From Pseudonocardia broussonetiae (GTDB lineage: Bacteria > Actinomycetota > Actinomycetes > Mycobacteriales > Pseudonocardiaceae): 64,000 nt of DNA. Both the position numbers and the translations under genes were made by a program. Where the stretch lies: assembly GCF_013155125.1 (NCBI RefSeq), contig NZ_CP053564.1:4595501-4659500 (forward strand), in the 5' to 3' direction. A model generated the notes under the pieces. That model was given only the letters and a program-made list of their open reading frames with translations, did no database searches and was not told the origin of the DNA. The first letter of the stretch is position 1. Each line of letters begins with the position of its first letter. Shown here one piece after another: positions 16,879 through 24,990 of the stretch.

Positions 16879-17673
16879 TCAGCTCCTGGGGTCGGGGTCG
16901 AGGAAGGAGGCGGCGAGCCGGGCGACGGCGTCGGGCCGCTCGGCCTGGGGGTGGTGGGCGGTGCGGCCGAGCACGGCGAGGTCGCCCGCGGGCAGCGCGT
17001 CGACCAGCGCGGCGGCGTAGGAGGTGGGGGCGAACGGGTCGTGGCGGCCCCGGACGACGAGCGTCGGGGCGGCGACGCGGGGGAGCGCGTCGGTGAGGTC
17101 CTCGGGGGCGCCGCGCCCGCCCGTCGCCGTGGCCAGCGCGACCGGGGTCGTGCTGGCCCGGTACCGCGCCTGCACGGTGGCCTCGGGGACCGCGTCGCCG
17201 TCGTGCCACTCGAGGTCGGCGATGAGCCGGCGCATCTTCTCCGGGTCGGGGCCGGTGCCGCCGTAGTAGTCGGCGCGGACCCGGGCGCCCAGCCCGGCGT
17301 CGGCGCCCGGCACGGGTGCGCTGCCGATGACCAGCATCCGCCGCACCCGGTGGGGCTCGTCGGCGGCCAGGCGCAGCGCCACCGATCCGCCGAGGGACTG
17401 CGCGAGCACGTCGACCTCGCCGACGCCGAGCCGGTCGAGCAGCCCCGCGAGGACGCCCGCGTACCCGGTGAACGCCGGCCCGTCGTCGTCGAGCGCGCCG
17501 GAGGCGCCGTAGCGGGGGAGGTCGACGACGAGGTGGCGCCGGTCGCGGCGCAGGGCCAGCACCCCCGCGAAGTCCGACGCCGAGTGGCAGCCGGGCCCGC
17601 CGCCGTGCAGGACGAGCGTGACCGGTCCGTCGGGCGGTCCGGTGAGGGCGTGCGCGACGGCGGGTGCGGCCAT
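16879..17673 (-). CDS. alpha/beta hydrolase, C-C bond (meta-cleavage product) hydrolase
   Basis: 264 residues. HGGGPGCHSASDF is very close to the oxyanion-hole signature HGGGPGA of MhpC/BphD/HsaD hydrolases. The nucleophile motif is AQSLGG (serine near residue 98), acid in RGRHDPFAP and histidine in AHHPQAERP. It should hydrolyse the dienoate produced by the extradiol enzyme. TGATG overlap with the Rieske oxygenase stop at 17673. Best candidate for the true meta-cleavage product hydrolase of the locus, because of the HGGGPG motif that the other hydrolase lacks. Confidence 0.9.
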   Translation of the reverse strand: MAAPAVAHALTGPPDGPVTLVLHGGGPGCHSASDFAGVLALRRDRRHLVVDLPRYGASGALDDDGPAFTGYAGVLAGLLDRLGVGEVDVLAQSLGGSVALRLAADEPHRVRRMLVIGSAPVPGADAGLGARVRADYYGGTGPDPEKMRRLIADLEWHDGDAVPEATVQARYRASTTPVALATATGGRGAPEDLTDALPRVAAPTLVVRGRHDPFAPTSYAAALVDALPAGDLAVLGRTAHHPQAERPDAVARLAASFLDPDPRS

Positions 17674-18905
17674 CAGTGCCCGCGCCGCGGCGCGGTGGGC
17701 TGGACGACGAGGTCGGACTTCTCCACGTGCCGCCGCCACGCCGTCAGGGACAGGTCCGGGCGGTAGAGCCGCTCCGGCGGGGAGTCCATGACGTCGACCA
17801 TCCAGGCGTCCTGCGCGGTGAACTGGCCGTGGAACAGCCAGCGGATCGCGGCGAGGTAGCGCGCCTTGAACGCCAGCGCCTTCGCCCCGGTCTCGAAGCG
17901 CACCATGAGCTGCACGTACCGGACGTGGTCGGCGTCGACCGGCACGTACCACTCGTAGTGGATGAACTGCGGGTAGGCGACGCGCAGGATGCCGGGCAGC
18001 CGGATCGAGACGAAGCCGGGCAGGTCGAGCGCGGCGATCACGGGGTTGGCGTCGCCGTTCTTGCCCGGGCGGTCGGGCAGCGGCGCCCGCTTCCACCACC
18101 GCTTGTTCGTGAACCGGCCGACGCCGGGGAACTCGGCGTCCCAGTGCACCTCGTCCTGCACGCGGATGAGCCAGCCGTCGCGCTCGACGATCCGGGTGAG
18201 GTTCCACGTCGGCATGACCTTGAACAGCCGCCACAGCGCCGTGTTGTGCAGGTACTTGGCGTGGCCCTCGTCGAACCCGTTCTCGGCGGCGAAGCGCCAG
18301 TTGCCCTTGCGGATCTCGGTGCGTCCGCCCAGGACGAAGGCGTTGTCGTTGAGCTCGGCCGGGATGTCGCGCTCCACCGGCGGGGGCTCCTCGCCCTCGG
18401 CCAGGGTGCCGATCCAGACGAACAGCAGGCCCATCCGCTCGACGACGGGGTAGGTCGCCACCGAGACGCGCCCGCAGATGGGGGAGTCGGGGCCGTCGGT
18501 GATGACGGCGCGCAGCGCGCCGTCGGACAGGCCGTAGGTCCAGCCGTGGTACGGGCAGCTGATCGTGCCCGGGAACTGGCGGCGGCCCAGCGACAGCGGC
18601 ACGCCGCGGTGCGGGCACCGGTCGTGCAGCCCGCGGACGACGTCGCCGTCGCGCACCAGCACGATCTTCTCGCCGCACACCGTCACCGGCACCGGCTTCT
18701 CGCCGACCTGGTGCGCCCAGATCGTGGGGTACCAGTGGTCGCGGAAGCCGAGCTCGGCGGCGTCGTAGGTCGGCCAGGTGTGCCAGTCGGCGCCCTCCTG
18801 CACCGGCGGTCCGGGCTCGGCGGGCACCTCGGGCCGGGCGCGGCGCGGGCGCCTCGGGGTCTCGGCGTCGGGCGCTGCGGTCACGGCTGCCTCCAGGGGG
18901 TTCAC
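17673..18905 (-). CDS. Rieske non-heme iron oxygenase, large (alpha) subunit
   Basis: 410 residues starting GTG 18905 (GTGA overlap with the reductase). Rieske [2Fe-2S] ligands CPHRG and CPYHGW lie around residues 98-121. The mononuclear iron motif NGFDEGHAKYLH, around residues 195-206, supplies two His; the acidic third ligand is expected in the C-terminal domain. No beta-subunit gene is present, so the enzyme is probably an alpha-only trimer like KshA, CarAa, OxoO or VanA. Electrons would come from the PDR-type reductase upstream. Substrate not fixed; in context a ring hydroxylase for an oxidised N-heterocycle is plausible. Confidence 0.93.
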   Translation of the reverse strand: MNPLEAAVTAAPDAETPRRPRRARPEVPAEPGPPVQEGADWHTWPTYDAAELGFRDHWYPTIWAHQVGEKPVPVTVCGEKIVLVRDGDVVRGLHDRCPHRGVPLSLGRRQFPGTISCPYHGWTYGLSDGALRAVITDGPDSPICGRVSVATYPVVERMGLLFVWIGTLAEGEEPPPVERDIPAELNDNAFVLGGRTEIRKGNWRFAAENGFDEGHAKYLHNTALWRLFKVMPTWNLTRIVERDGWLIRVQDEVHWDAEFPGVGRFTNKRWWKRAPLPDRPGKNGDANPVIAALDLPGFVSIRLPGILRVAYPQFIHYEWYVPVDADHVRYVQLMVRFETGAKALAFKARYLAAIRWLFHGQFTAQDAWMVDVMDSPPERLYRPDLSLTAWRRHVEKSDLVVQPTAPRRGH

Positions 18906-19843
18906 AGGTCCAGCACCAGCTCGCGGCCGCGCGCGCGGGAGACGCACGGCAGCAGGACGTCGGTGCGGTCGGGGTCGGTGAGCGAGTCGCGGTGCTCGGG
19001 CACGCCGGACAGCACGCGGGTGACGCAGCTGCCGCACACCCCGTCGCGACAGGCGTTGGGGACGACGACGCCGGCGGCGTCGAGGACGTCGAGCGCCGAG
19101 TCGGCCGGGCCGACGGCCAGGCGCATCCCGGAGCGGCGGAGCACGACGTCGAAGGCGCGCAGGTCGGTGTCGTCGCGGGCCTTCGCGGCGAACCGCTCGA
19201 CGTGCAGCGACCCCGCGGGCCAGGCCAGGCAGCGCTGCTCGACGGCGCCGAGCAGCGCCTCGGGCCCGCAGCAGTACACCGCGGTGCCCTCCTGGGGCGT
19301 GCCGAGCAGGCCGTCGAGGTCGAGGCGGCCGCGCTCGTCCTCGGGCACGACGTCGACGGCCGCGCCGTAGCGGGCCAGCTCGCCGAGGAACGCCATCGAC
19401 GCCCGCCGGCGCCCGCCGTAGACCAGGCGCCAGTCGGCGCCGCGCCCGTGCAGCGCCGCGGCCATCGCGAGCAGCGGGGTGATCCCGATGCCGCCCGCGA
19501 CGAGCAGGTGGCGCGGGGCGTCGACGAGCGGGAAGTGGTTGCGCGGCCCTGCCACCTCGACGACGTCGCCGGGCCGCAGCCGCTCGTGGACGAACCGCGA
19601 GCCGCCCGCCGAGCGCGGCTCCTGCAGCACCGCGATGCGGTAGCGGCGCCGGTCGGCGGGGTCGCCGCACAGCGAGTACTGCCGCACGTGCCCGGGCAGG
19701 CCCAGGTCGATGTGCGCCCCGGGCTCCCAGCGGGGGAGCAGGCGGCGCTGCGGGTCGGCGAGCTCGACCGACAGCACGCCGTCGGACTCGCGGCGCAGGC
19801 CCACGACCTCCAGGTCGAGCACCCCGTCGTCGGTCTCCGGCAT
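18902..19843 (-). CDS. phthalate-dioxygenase-reductase-type oxidoreductase (FMN, NADH, 2Fe-2S)
   Basis: 313 residues. Flavin-binding RQYSLCG around residue 54, NAD-binding GGIGITP near residue 115, CCGPEALL, and a C-terminal plant-type [2Fe-2S] domain with CRDGVCGSC and a later PCVSR cysteine. This domain order (flavin, NAD, ferredoxin last) is that of VanB/phthalate dioxygenase reductase. It is the electron donor to the Rieske oxygenase encoded downstream with a 4-bp overlap. First gene of the ten-gene operon; an AGGAGGGGCG RBS and operator site 4 (19860-19872) lie just upstream of the ATG at 19843. Confidence 0.94.
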   Translation of the reverse strand: MPETDDGVLDLEVVGLRRESDGVLSVELADPQRRLLPRWEPGAHIDLGLPGHVRQYSLCGDPADRRRYRIAVLQEPRSAGGSRFVHERLRPGDVVEVAGPRNHFPLVDAPRHLLVAGGIGITPLLAMAAALHGRGADWRLVYGGRRRASMAFLGELARYGAAVDVVPEDERGRLDLDGLLGTPQEGTAVYCCGPEALLGAVEQRCLAWPAGSLHVERFAAKARDDTDLRAFDVVLRRSGMRLAVGPADSALDVLDAAGVVVPNACRDGVCGSCVTRVLSGVPEHRDSLTDPDRTDVLLPCVSRARGRELVLDL

Positions 19844-19859
19844 CGCCCCTCCTTCGTTT

Positions 19860-19872
19860 GGTACTTAGTACG
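19860..19872. promoter_or_regulatory. candidate TetR operator, site 4 (oxygenase operon)
   Basis: GGTACTTAGTACG, one mismatch from the CGTAC-TNW-GTACG consensus, followed by another GTAC. It is 17 bp upstream of the reductase ATG, next to the RBS, so a bound repressor would block the promoter or initiation of the whole ten-gene operon. Confidence 0.7.
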
Positions 19873-19912
19873 GTACAGGACGTCCGGCCCCCTGGGGAGG
19901 GGGTGGACGGGT

Positions 19913-19943
19913 GCGGCCCCGCCCCGGCGCGGGACGGGGCCGC
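19913..19943 (-). terminator. strong GC hairpin after the GMC oxidoreductase gene
   Basis: Perfect 9-bp stem GCGGCCCCG / CGGGGCCGC with a 13-nt loop that can pair further (CCG/CGG). It sits 30 bp beyond the GMC gene stop and before operator site 4. It lacks a clear U-tract, as is common in very GC-rich actinomycetes. Likely separates the GMC transcript from the oxygenase operon. Confidence 0.55.
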
Positions 19944-19973
19944 GGGGGCCGGGCCTGCTCGGTCGGACGGCGG

Positions 19974-21509
19974 TCAGCCGGCCGCGACGAGCGCGGCGGC
20001 CCGCTCGGCGATCATCGCCGTCGGGGCGTTGGTGTTGGCCGAGGTGATCGTGGGCATGACCGACGCGTCGGCGACGCGCAGCCCGTCGATGCCGCGCACC
20101 CGCAGCTGCGGGTCGACGACAGCCGCGTCGTGCACGCCCATCGCGCAGGTGCCGACGGGGTGGAAGTAGGGCATCGCGGCCTGGCGCACGAAGTCGACGA
20201 GCGCGGCCCGGCTCGTGTCGTCACCGGGCGCGGCGCGCCGCTCGACGAGCTTCGCGAACGCCGGCTGCGCGGCCAGGTCCAGCGCGATCTCGACGCTGGT
20301 CACCAGCGCGTCCACGTCGGCCTGCTCGGCGAGCATGTTCGGCTGGACGTGCAGCCCGCCGTCGGGCCCGGTGAGCTCCAGGAAGCCGCGGCTGGCCACC
20401 GTCATCAGTCCCGGGGCGATGACGAACGCGTTCTCCGGCACCGGGAACCGCGCGGCCACCTCGGGCGAGACGTAGGGGATCTGCACGGCGACGAACTGCA
20501 GGTCCGGCACGGCGAGGGCGGGGTCGCTGCGCCAGAACGCCGTGGTGCCCTCGAGGTTGTTGTTCGGCGGCGGCAGCGCCTCGCGGGCGGCGAAGCACAC
20601 CCCGCCCAGGATCGGGTGCTCCTGCAGGTTCCGCCCGACGCCGGGCAGGTCCAGGACCGGGTCGACGCCGACCGCGCGCAGCTGCGCCGCCGGGCCGACG
20701 CCGGAGAGCAGCAGCAGCTTCGGGCTGTCGATCGCGCCGGCCGCGAGCACGACCTCGCGGCTCGCCGACACCGCCGCGGGCTGCCCGTCGCGGACGTACT
20801 CGACGCCCGTGCAGCGCCCGCCGGCGATCACCAGCCGGGTCGCCCGCGCGCCGGTGACGACGGTGAGCCGCTCGTGGTCGAGCACCGGGCGCAGGTGCCC
20901 GGTCCAGGTGCTGGTGCGGACGCCCGCGGAGGCGTCGGTGTTGATCGGGCCGACGCCGCACGGCTCGGCGACGTTGACGTCGTCGAGGTAGGGCATGCCG
21001 TAGGAGACCCCGGCCTCGACGAGCGCCGCGGCCACCGGGTGCAGGTCGCGGGGCCGCTCGATCCGCACCGGCCCGCCCGCGCCGCGCTGCTCCGACGCCC
21101 CGTCCTCCCAGTCCTCGCAGTCGCGGAAGTGGGGGAGCACGGACGCGTGGTCCCACCCCTGGGCGCCGGCCGCGGCCCACCCGTCGTAGTCGGCGCGGTG
21201 CCCGCGCACCCACACCAGCGCGTTCGTGCTGCCCGACCCCCCGAGCACCTTCCCCCGCGACAGGAACAGCGTCCGGCCGGCCACGTGCTCGGTGGGGGCG
21301 TAGGTGTAGCCCCAGTCGTGGGCGGCGCCGATGTTCTCGACCCAGCGGTGCGGCGTCGTCACGGAGCCGATGCCGTCGGGGTCACCCCCCGCCTCCAGCA
21401 GCAGGACGGTGCCGTCGGTGCGCTCCAGCAGGCGCCGCGCGAGCACGCAGCCCGCGGTGCCCCCACCCACCACGACGTAGTCGGCGGTACCCGGGTCGGA
21501 CGGGGTCAT
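19974..21509 (-). CDS. GMC family FAD-dependent oxidoreductase (choline dehydrogenase-like)
   Basis: 511 residues. N-terminal ADP-binding YVVVGGGTAGCVLARRL (residues 11-27), the GMC signature GKVLGGSGSTNALVWVRG (around 90), second signature GAIDSPKLLLLSGVGP, and C-terminal catalytic region YFHPVGTCAMG with the conserved His, then ITSANTNAPT. The family oxidises alcohols to aldehydes or ketones. It has its own upstream region with operator site 5 (21575-21587), so it is probably co-regulated with the oxygenase operon and handles a side-chain alcohol of the same substrate or a related one. Confidence 0.93.
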   Translation of the reverse strand: MTPSDPGTADYVVVGGGTAGCVLARRLLERTDGTVLLLEAGGDPDGIGSVTTPHRWVENIGAAHDWGYTYAPTEHVAGRTLFLSRGKVLGGSGSTNALVWVRGHRADYDGWAAAGAQGWDHASVLPHFRDCEDWEDGASEQRGAGGPVRIERPRDLHPVAAALVEAGVSYGMPYLDDVNVAEPCGVGPINTDASAGVRTSTWTGHLRPVLDHERLTVVTGARATRLVIAGGRCTGVEYVRDGQPAAVSASREVVLAAGAIDSPKLLLLSGVGPAAQLRAVGVDPVLDLPGVGRNLQEHPILGGVCFAAREALPPPNNNLEGTTAFWRSDPALAVPDLQFVAVQIPYVSPEVAARFPVPENAFVIAPGLMTVASRGFLELTGPDGGLHVQPNMLAEQADVDALVTSVEIALDLAAQPAFAKLVERRAAPGDDTSRAALVDFVRQAAMPYFHPVGTCAMGVHDAAVVDPQLRVRGIDGLRVADASVMPTITSANTNAPTAMIAERAAALVAAG

Positions 21510-21574
21510 GGCGGTCTCCCTCACGGCGCGGGCGGGCGCCCGCGCGACTCCCGGACGCCGGCCCTGTATCGGGT

Positions 21575-21587
21575 CGTACTGTGTACG
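21575..21587. promoter_or_regulatory. candidate TetR operator, site 5 (GMC oxidoreductase promoter)
   Basis: CGTACTGTGTACG, arms CGTAC/GTACG identical to sites 1-3. It is 66 bp upstream of the GMC ATG (21509). A minus-strand TTGACG (21614-21619) lies upstream but at a non-standard distance. The 178-bp gap 21510-21687 also separates the divergent holin-like gene. Confidence 0.7.
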
Positions 21588-21687
21588 GGACGATGCACGG
21601 GAGGGTGGGGGCGCGTCAAGGGGAGGAGACCGCCACCCCACCGGGTGACAGGGGCGTGCCGGCGCGACCGGCCGGGTACGCGGCCTC

Positions 21688-22104
21688 ATGACTGTTGACG
21701 TCGAACGTCCGGCCGAGCCGGCCGACCTGTCCACCGGGGAGCTGGTGACCCGGCTGTCCGCGCAGGTGGGGGAGCTGGTGCGGGGCGAGCTGGCGCTCGC
21801 GAAGGCCGAGCTCTCGGAGAAGGGCAAGCGCGCCGGGGTCGGCGCGGGGATGGCCGGGGCCGGCGGCCTGCTCGCCGTCTACGGGGTGGGTGCGCTCGTC
21901 GCGGCCGCCGTCGCCGGGCTCGCCACCGTCCTGTCGGTGTGGCTCGCCGCGCTCGTCGTCGCCGCGGTGCTGTTCGTGGTGGCCGGGGTGCTGGCGCTGG
22001 CCGGGCGCAACCGCGTCCGCGACGCCGTGCCGCCGGTGCCGGAGCAGGCGGCGGCCGGCATCGGGCGCGACGTCGAGACCGTGAAGGCGGCGGTGCGGCG
22101 ATGA
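21688..22104 (+). CDS. phage holin family protein (Holin-X / DUF1469 type)
   Basis: 138 residues. A charged N-terminal amphipathic helix (LSAQVGELVRGELALAKAELSEKGKRAG) is followed by two hydrophobic helices (about residues 53-80 and 87-108). This is the common actinobacterial 'putative Holin-X' architecture, a chromosomal membrane protein of unknown role rather than a true phage lysis gene. ATGA overlap with the next gene, a pairing often seen in actinomycetes. No clear RBS, so the mRNA may be leaderless. Confidence 0.85.
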   Translation: MTVDVERPAEPADLSTGELVTRLSAQVGELVRGELALAKAELSEKGKRAGVGAGMAGAGGLLAVYGVGALVAAAVAGLATVLSVWLAALVVAAVLFVVAGVLALAGRNRVRDAVPPVPEQAAAGIGRDVETVKAAVRR

Positions 22105-22382
22105 GCGACGACGCCCGCGCCGAGCTCGACGCCCTGCGCGCCGACCTCGGCGAGACCGTGGAGGAGCTCGCCGGTCGCGCCGACGTGCCCGCCCGCGTCC
22201 GCGCCCGCCGCGACGAGGCCACCGCGCTCGCCCGCACGCAGCTCGCGCGCGCCCGCGCCACCCTCGACGACCGCGCCCCGGCCGTCGCGGCCACCGTCCG
22301 CGAGCAGCCGGGCATCGTCGCCGCGGCGGCCGTCGCGACGGTCACCGCGGCCGTGCTCGTGGCCCGTCGCCGCTCCGGCTGA
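22101..22382 (+). CDS. DUF3618 family membrane protein
   Basis: 93 residues. N-terminal helix ARAELDALRADLGETVEELAGRADVPARVRAR is typical of DUF3618, and one hydrophobic segment near the C-terminus (GIVAAAAVATVTAAVLVA) ends in an arginine-rich cap. Translationally coupled to the holin-like gene (ATGA). Function unknown; probably a small envelope protein working with its neighbour. Confidence 0.85.
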   Translation: MSDDARAELDALRADLGETVEELAGRADVPARVRARRDEATALARTQLARARATLDDRAPAVAATVREQPGIVAAAAVATVTAAVLVARRRSG

Positions 22383-22476
22383 GCAGTCGGCCGATCGGGG
22401 TGCCCTGGGGGGTGTGAGCCGCCGTGGAGGGGGAACCCTCGGCGCGGTGGCACCGTCGCCACCCTGGGAGGTGGAC

Positions 22477-23010
22477 GTGCGCGCAACAGTGCAGCTGTCG
22501 GTGGACGTGCCGGATCCGGCCGTCCGGGTCCTGTGGGTCAACGGGTACCTGGACGTGGCGGGCGCGGCGCGGCTGGTGCGGGTCGTGGAGTCGCAGCTGC
22601 TCCTCGTCACCTCGGGCCTGCGCGACACGCGGTTCCTGCTGGTCGACCTGTCGGGGGTCGCCGGGTTCGACCCCGCGGCGCTGGACCTCCTGCGCTGCCT
22701 GTCCCCGGCGAGCCGCGCGGCGGGCGTCGAGCTGTACCTGACGGGCTGCTCGAGCCGGCTGCTCGTGCTGCCCCTGCGCGTCCGCCAGGCCCTCGCCCGG
22801 TTCTCCGCCTACCCCACCGTCGAGTCGGCGCTGCGGGACCTGCGGCCGGTCGCCCCCGAGGCGACGACGGAGGTCGTGCTGCCCGCGCAGCCGGGGCCAC
22901 CCGCGGTCGAGGTGGGCGTGCCCGGCCTGCGGGAGATCAGCGGGCTGCGCCCCGAGCTCTTCCGCACCGACCCGGGCGAGCACCGCGGGCGGACGCCGGC
23001 GCCGGGCTGA
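22477..23010 (+). CDS. STAS-domain protein (anti-sigma factor antagonist-like)
   Basis: About 177 residues with a STAS fold over residues 1-110: VRVLWVNGYLDVAGAARLVR and FLLVDLSGVAGFDPAALDLLR. The position where SpoIIAA-type proteins carry the phosphorylated serine reads GFDPAALDLL, with no serine, so it may not be regulated by phosphorylation. A 60-residue tail rich in Pro/Glu follows. Start chosen at GTG 22477 because a GGGAGG RBS lies 5 bp upstream; GTG at 22471 or 22414 are alternatives. It belongs with the partner-switching genes at 24019-24990. Confidence 0.75.
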   Translation: MRATVQLSVDVPDPAVRVLWVNGYLDVAGAARLVRVVESQLLLVTSGLRDTRFLLVDLSGVAGFDPAALDLLRCLSPASRAAGVELYLTGCSSRLLVLPLRVRQALARFSAYPTVESALRDLRPVAPEATTEVVLPAQPGPPAVEVGVPGLREISGLRPELFRTDPGEHRGRTPAPG

Positions 23011-23051
23011 CGCCCGCGATTGCGTGGTGGGGCACCGGGTATCCGGCGCCC

Positions 23052-23999
23052 ATGACGAGCTTCGGCTACTTCCTGTCCTGCGAGGAGTACGGCCCCCGCG
23101 AGCTGGTGGCGCAGGCCCGTGCCGCGGAGCAGTCGGGCTTCGACCGGCTGTGGATCTCCGACCACTTCCACCCGTGGACCGACGAGCAGGGCCAGAGCCC
23201 GTTCGTCTGGTCGGTCATCGGCGCGCTGTCGGAGACGGTCTCGGTGCCGGTCACGACCGCGGTCACCTGCCCGACGATGCGCATCCACCCCGCCGTGATC
23301 GCCCAGGCCGCGGCCACCGCCGCCGTGCAGCTGGAGGGCCGGTTCGTGCTCGGCGTCGGCAGCGGCGAGGCGCTCAACGAGCACATCCTGGGCGACCCGT
23401 GGCCCTCGGTCGGGGTGCGGCTCGCGATGCTGGAGGAGGCGGTCGGGCTGATCCGGCTGCTGCACGAGGGTGAGCAGATCAGCTTCCACGGCGAGCACTA
23501 CGAGGTGCAGGACGCCCGCATCTACACGCTCCCCGAGCAGCCCGTGCCGATCTACGTGTCCGGGTTCGGCCCGCAGGCCACCGAGCTCGCCGGCCGCATC
23601 GGCGACGGCTTCTGCACCGTCGCGCCCGACGCCGACCTCGTGCGCACCTTCCGCGAGGCCGGCGGCGGCGACAAGCCCGTGCAGGGCGGCATCAAGGTCT
23701 GCTGGGCCGAGACCGAGGAGGCCGGGCGCGAGACCGCGCACCGCCTGTGGGCCAACGACATGCTGCCCGGCCAGCTCCCGCAGACGCTCCCGCGGCCGCA
23801 GGACTTCGCCGACGCCGTGACGCTCGTGCCGCGCGAGGCGGTGCAGATGCCGTGCGGGCCGGACCCGCAGCCCTACGTCGAGGCCGCGCAGGCGTTCGTC
23901 GACGCGGGGTTCGACGAGCTGTACGTCCAGCAGGTCGGCGGGAACCACGAGAAGTTCTTCCGGTTCTGGACCGACGAGGTGCTGCCGGCCCTGTCGTGA
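23052..23999 (+). CDS. LLM class F420-dependent oxidoreductase (G6PDH-like subfamily)
   Basis: 315 residues. SFGYFLSCEEYGPRELVAQARAAEQSGFDRLWISDHFHPW matches the F420-dependent glucose-6-phosphate dehydrogenase-like branch of luciferase-fold enzymes, followed by FVLGVGSGEALNEHILGDPWP and IYVSGFGPQATELAGRIGDGF. Likely uses coenzyme F420. Substrate unknown; members of this branch also act on steroid or hydroxy-mycolate type substrates. Stands alone between the STAS gene and the minus-strand RsbW-like gene. Confidence 0.88.
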   Translation: MTSFGYFLSCEEYGPRELVAQARAAEQSGFDRLWISDHFHPWTDEQGQSPFVWSVIGALSETVSVPVTTAVTCPTMRIHPAVIAQAAATAAVQLEGRFVLGVGSGEALNEHILGDPWPSVGVRLAMLEEAVGLIRLLHEGEQISFHGEHYEVQDARIYTLPEQPVPIYVSGFGPQATELAGRIGDGFCTVAPDADLVRTFREAGGGDKPVQGGIKVCWAETEEAGRETAHRLWANDMLPGQLPQTLPRPQDFADAVTLVPREAVQMPCGPDPQPYVEAAQAFVDAGFDELYVQQVGGNHEKFFRFWTDEVLPALS

Positions 24000-24018
24000 C
24001 GTCCCGGCGCGCGTCGCG

Positions 24019-24504
24019 TCAGGCGGGCACCGGCGGCGACGTGATCACGACCGTGGTGCCGGAGGCGGTGCCGTCGACCTGCAGGTGGGCCATGAAGGAC
24101 GCCATGAGGTCCAGGCCCCGCCCCCGGTCGGCGCCCGTGGCCCGCGCCGGGCGCCGCCAGGTGCCGGCGTCGCGGACGGTCACCACGGCCTGCCGCCGGC
24201 CGTCGGGCGTGCCGCGGACGTGGCCGTCGACCTCGACCTGCCCGCGGCCCGGCCGGGCGGGATCGCGGGCCGAGATCCCGTAGCCGTGCTCGACGCTGTT
24301 GCTGACGGCCTCGGACACGGCGAACACGAGGTCGTCGAGCTGCTCCTGGGGCCAGCGGTGCCGGCGCAGCCACTCCGCGGTGCGGTCGCGCGCCAGTGAC
24401 GGCGTCACCCACTCGGCGAGCAGGCGCATCCGCAGGGCGCCGTGCGACGCCGTCGACCGCGACCGGCCGGCGGTCGGCTCACCGCGATCACTGGGAGGCG
24501 CCAT
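24019..24504 (-). CDS. RsbW-like ATP-binding anti-sigma factor / serine kinase
   Basis: 161 residues with a HATPase_c_2 domain: N-box LVFAVSEAVSNSVEHGYG (around 55-72), G1 segment TVRDAGTWRRP and G2 segment DRGRGLDLMASFM. These are features of the SpoIIAB/RsbW kinases that bind a sigma factor or phosphorylate STAS partners. ATG 24504 chosen; a TTG at 24537 is possible. It lies 45 bp downstream of the STAS gene, so both are probably one transcript and form a partner-switch pair. Confidence 0.85.
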   Translation of the reverse strand: MAPPSDRGEPTAGRSRSTASHGALRMRLLAEWVTPSLARDRTAEWLRRHRWPQEQLDDLVFAVSEAVSNSVEHGYGISARDPARPGRGQVEVDGHVRGTPDGRRQAVVTVRDAGTWRRPARATGADRGRGLDLMASFMAHLQVDGTASGTTVVITSPPVPA

Positions 24505-24549
24505 CAGCGGCGGATACCCTTCCCGGCCACCGCGCAACCCATGGCCTGG

Positions 24550-24990
24550 TCAGCGGTCCCGCAGGGCGGTCGGGACGTCGTGGTAGAGCGCCAGCAGCGC
24601 GTCGAGACCGCTGTGCCGGATCGGCCGGACCACCGGCCGGGTGTCGTCCACGACGATGCGCAGCGGCCGGTGCCCGCGCTGCTCCACGGCCTCCCGCGCG
24701 CTCACCGTCAACGTGTGCAGCCCGGGGGAGCCGAAGAACCCGACAGAGGTGAGGTCGACGACGAGCACCCGCCCGTCGAGGCGGTCGAAGACGCCGCAGA
24801 TGGCGTCCTGCAGGCGTGGCGCGGTGAGGCCGTCGACCTCGCCGGTGACGGTGAGCACCACCGCCTCGTCACGCTCGTCGACGGTGACGGTCATGAGCTG
24901 CTCGCGCGCCGGGACCCGCGTGGCCGCGGATCCCTCCGCCCCCGGCTCCCGCCCGCCCCCGGCCGGCGACCGGCCTTCCTCCTGGACCAT
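24550..24990 (-). CDS. STAS-domain anti-sigma factor antagonist (RsbV/SpoIIAA-like)
   Basis: 146 residues, of which about 33-140 form a STAS domain: AVVLTVTGEVDGLTAPRLQDAI and VLVVDLTSVGFFGSPGLHTL, where the serine in FFGSPGL is the expected phosphorylation site. The N-terminal 32 residues are disordered (GRSPAGGGREPGAEG); ATG 24894 is an alternative start without this tail. It should counteract the kinase encoded immediately downstream at 24019-24504. Confidence 0.85.
   Translation of the reverse strand: MVQEEGRSPAGGGREPGAEGSAATRVPAREQLMTVTVDERDEAVVLTVTGEVDGLTAPRLQDAICGVFDRLDGRVLVVDLTSVGFFGSPGLHTLTVSAREAVEQRGHRPLRIVVDDTRPVVRPIRHSGLDALLALYHDVPTALRDR

Noticed and set aside
21688..22382. Prophage lysis genes
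   Set aside because: The holin-like protein is the common chromosomal Holin-X/DUF1469 type paired with DUF3618; no endolysin, integrase or phage structural genes are present.
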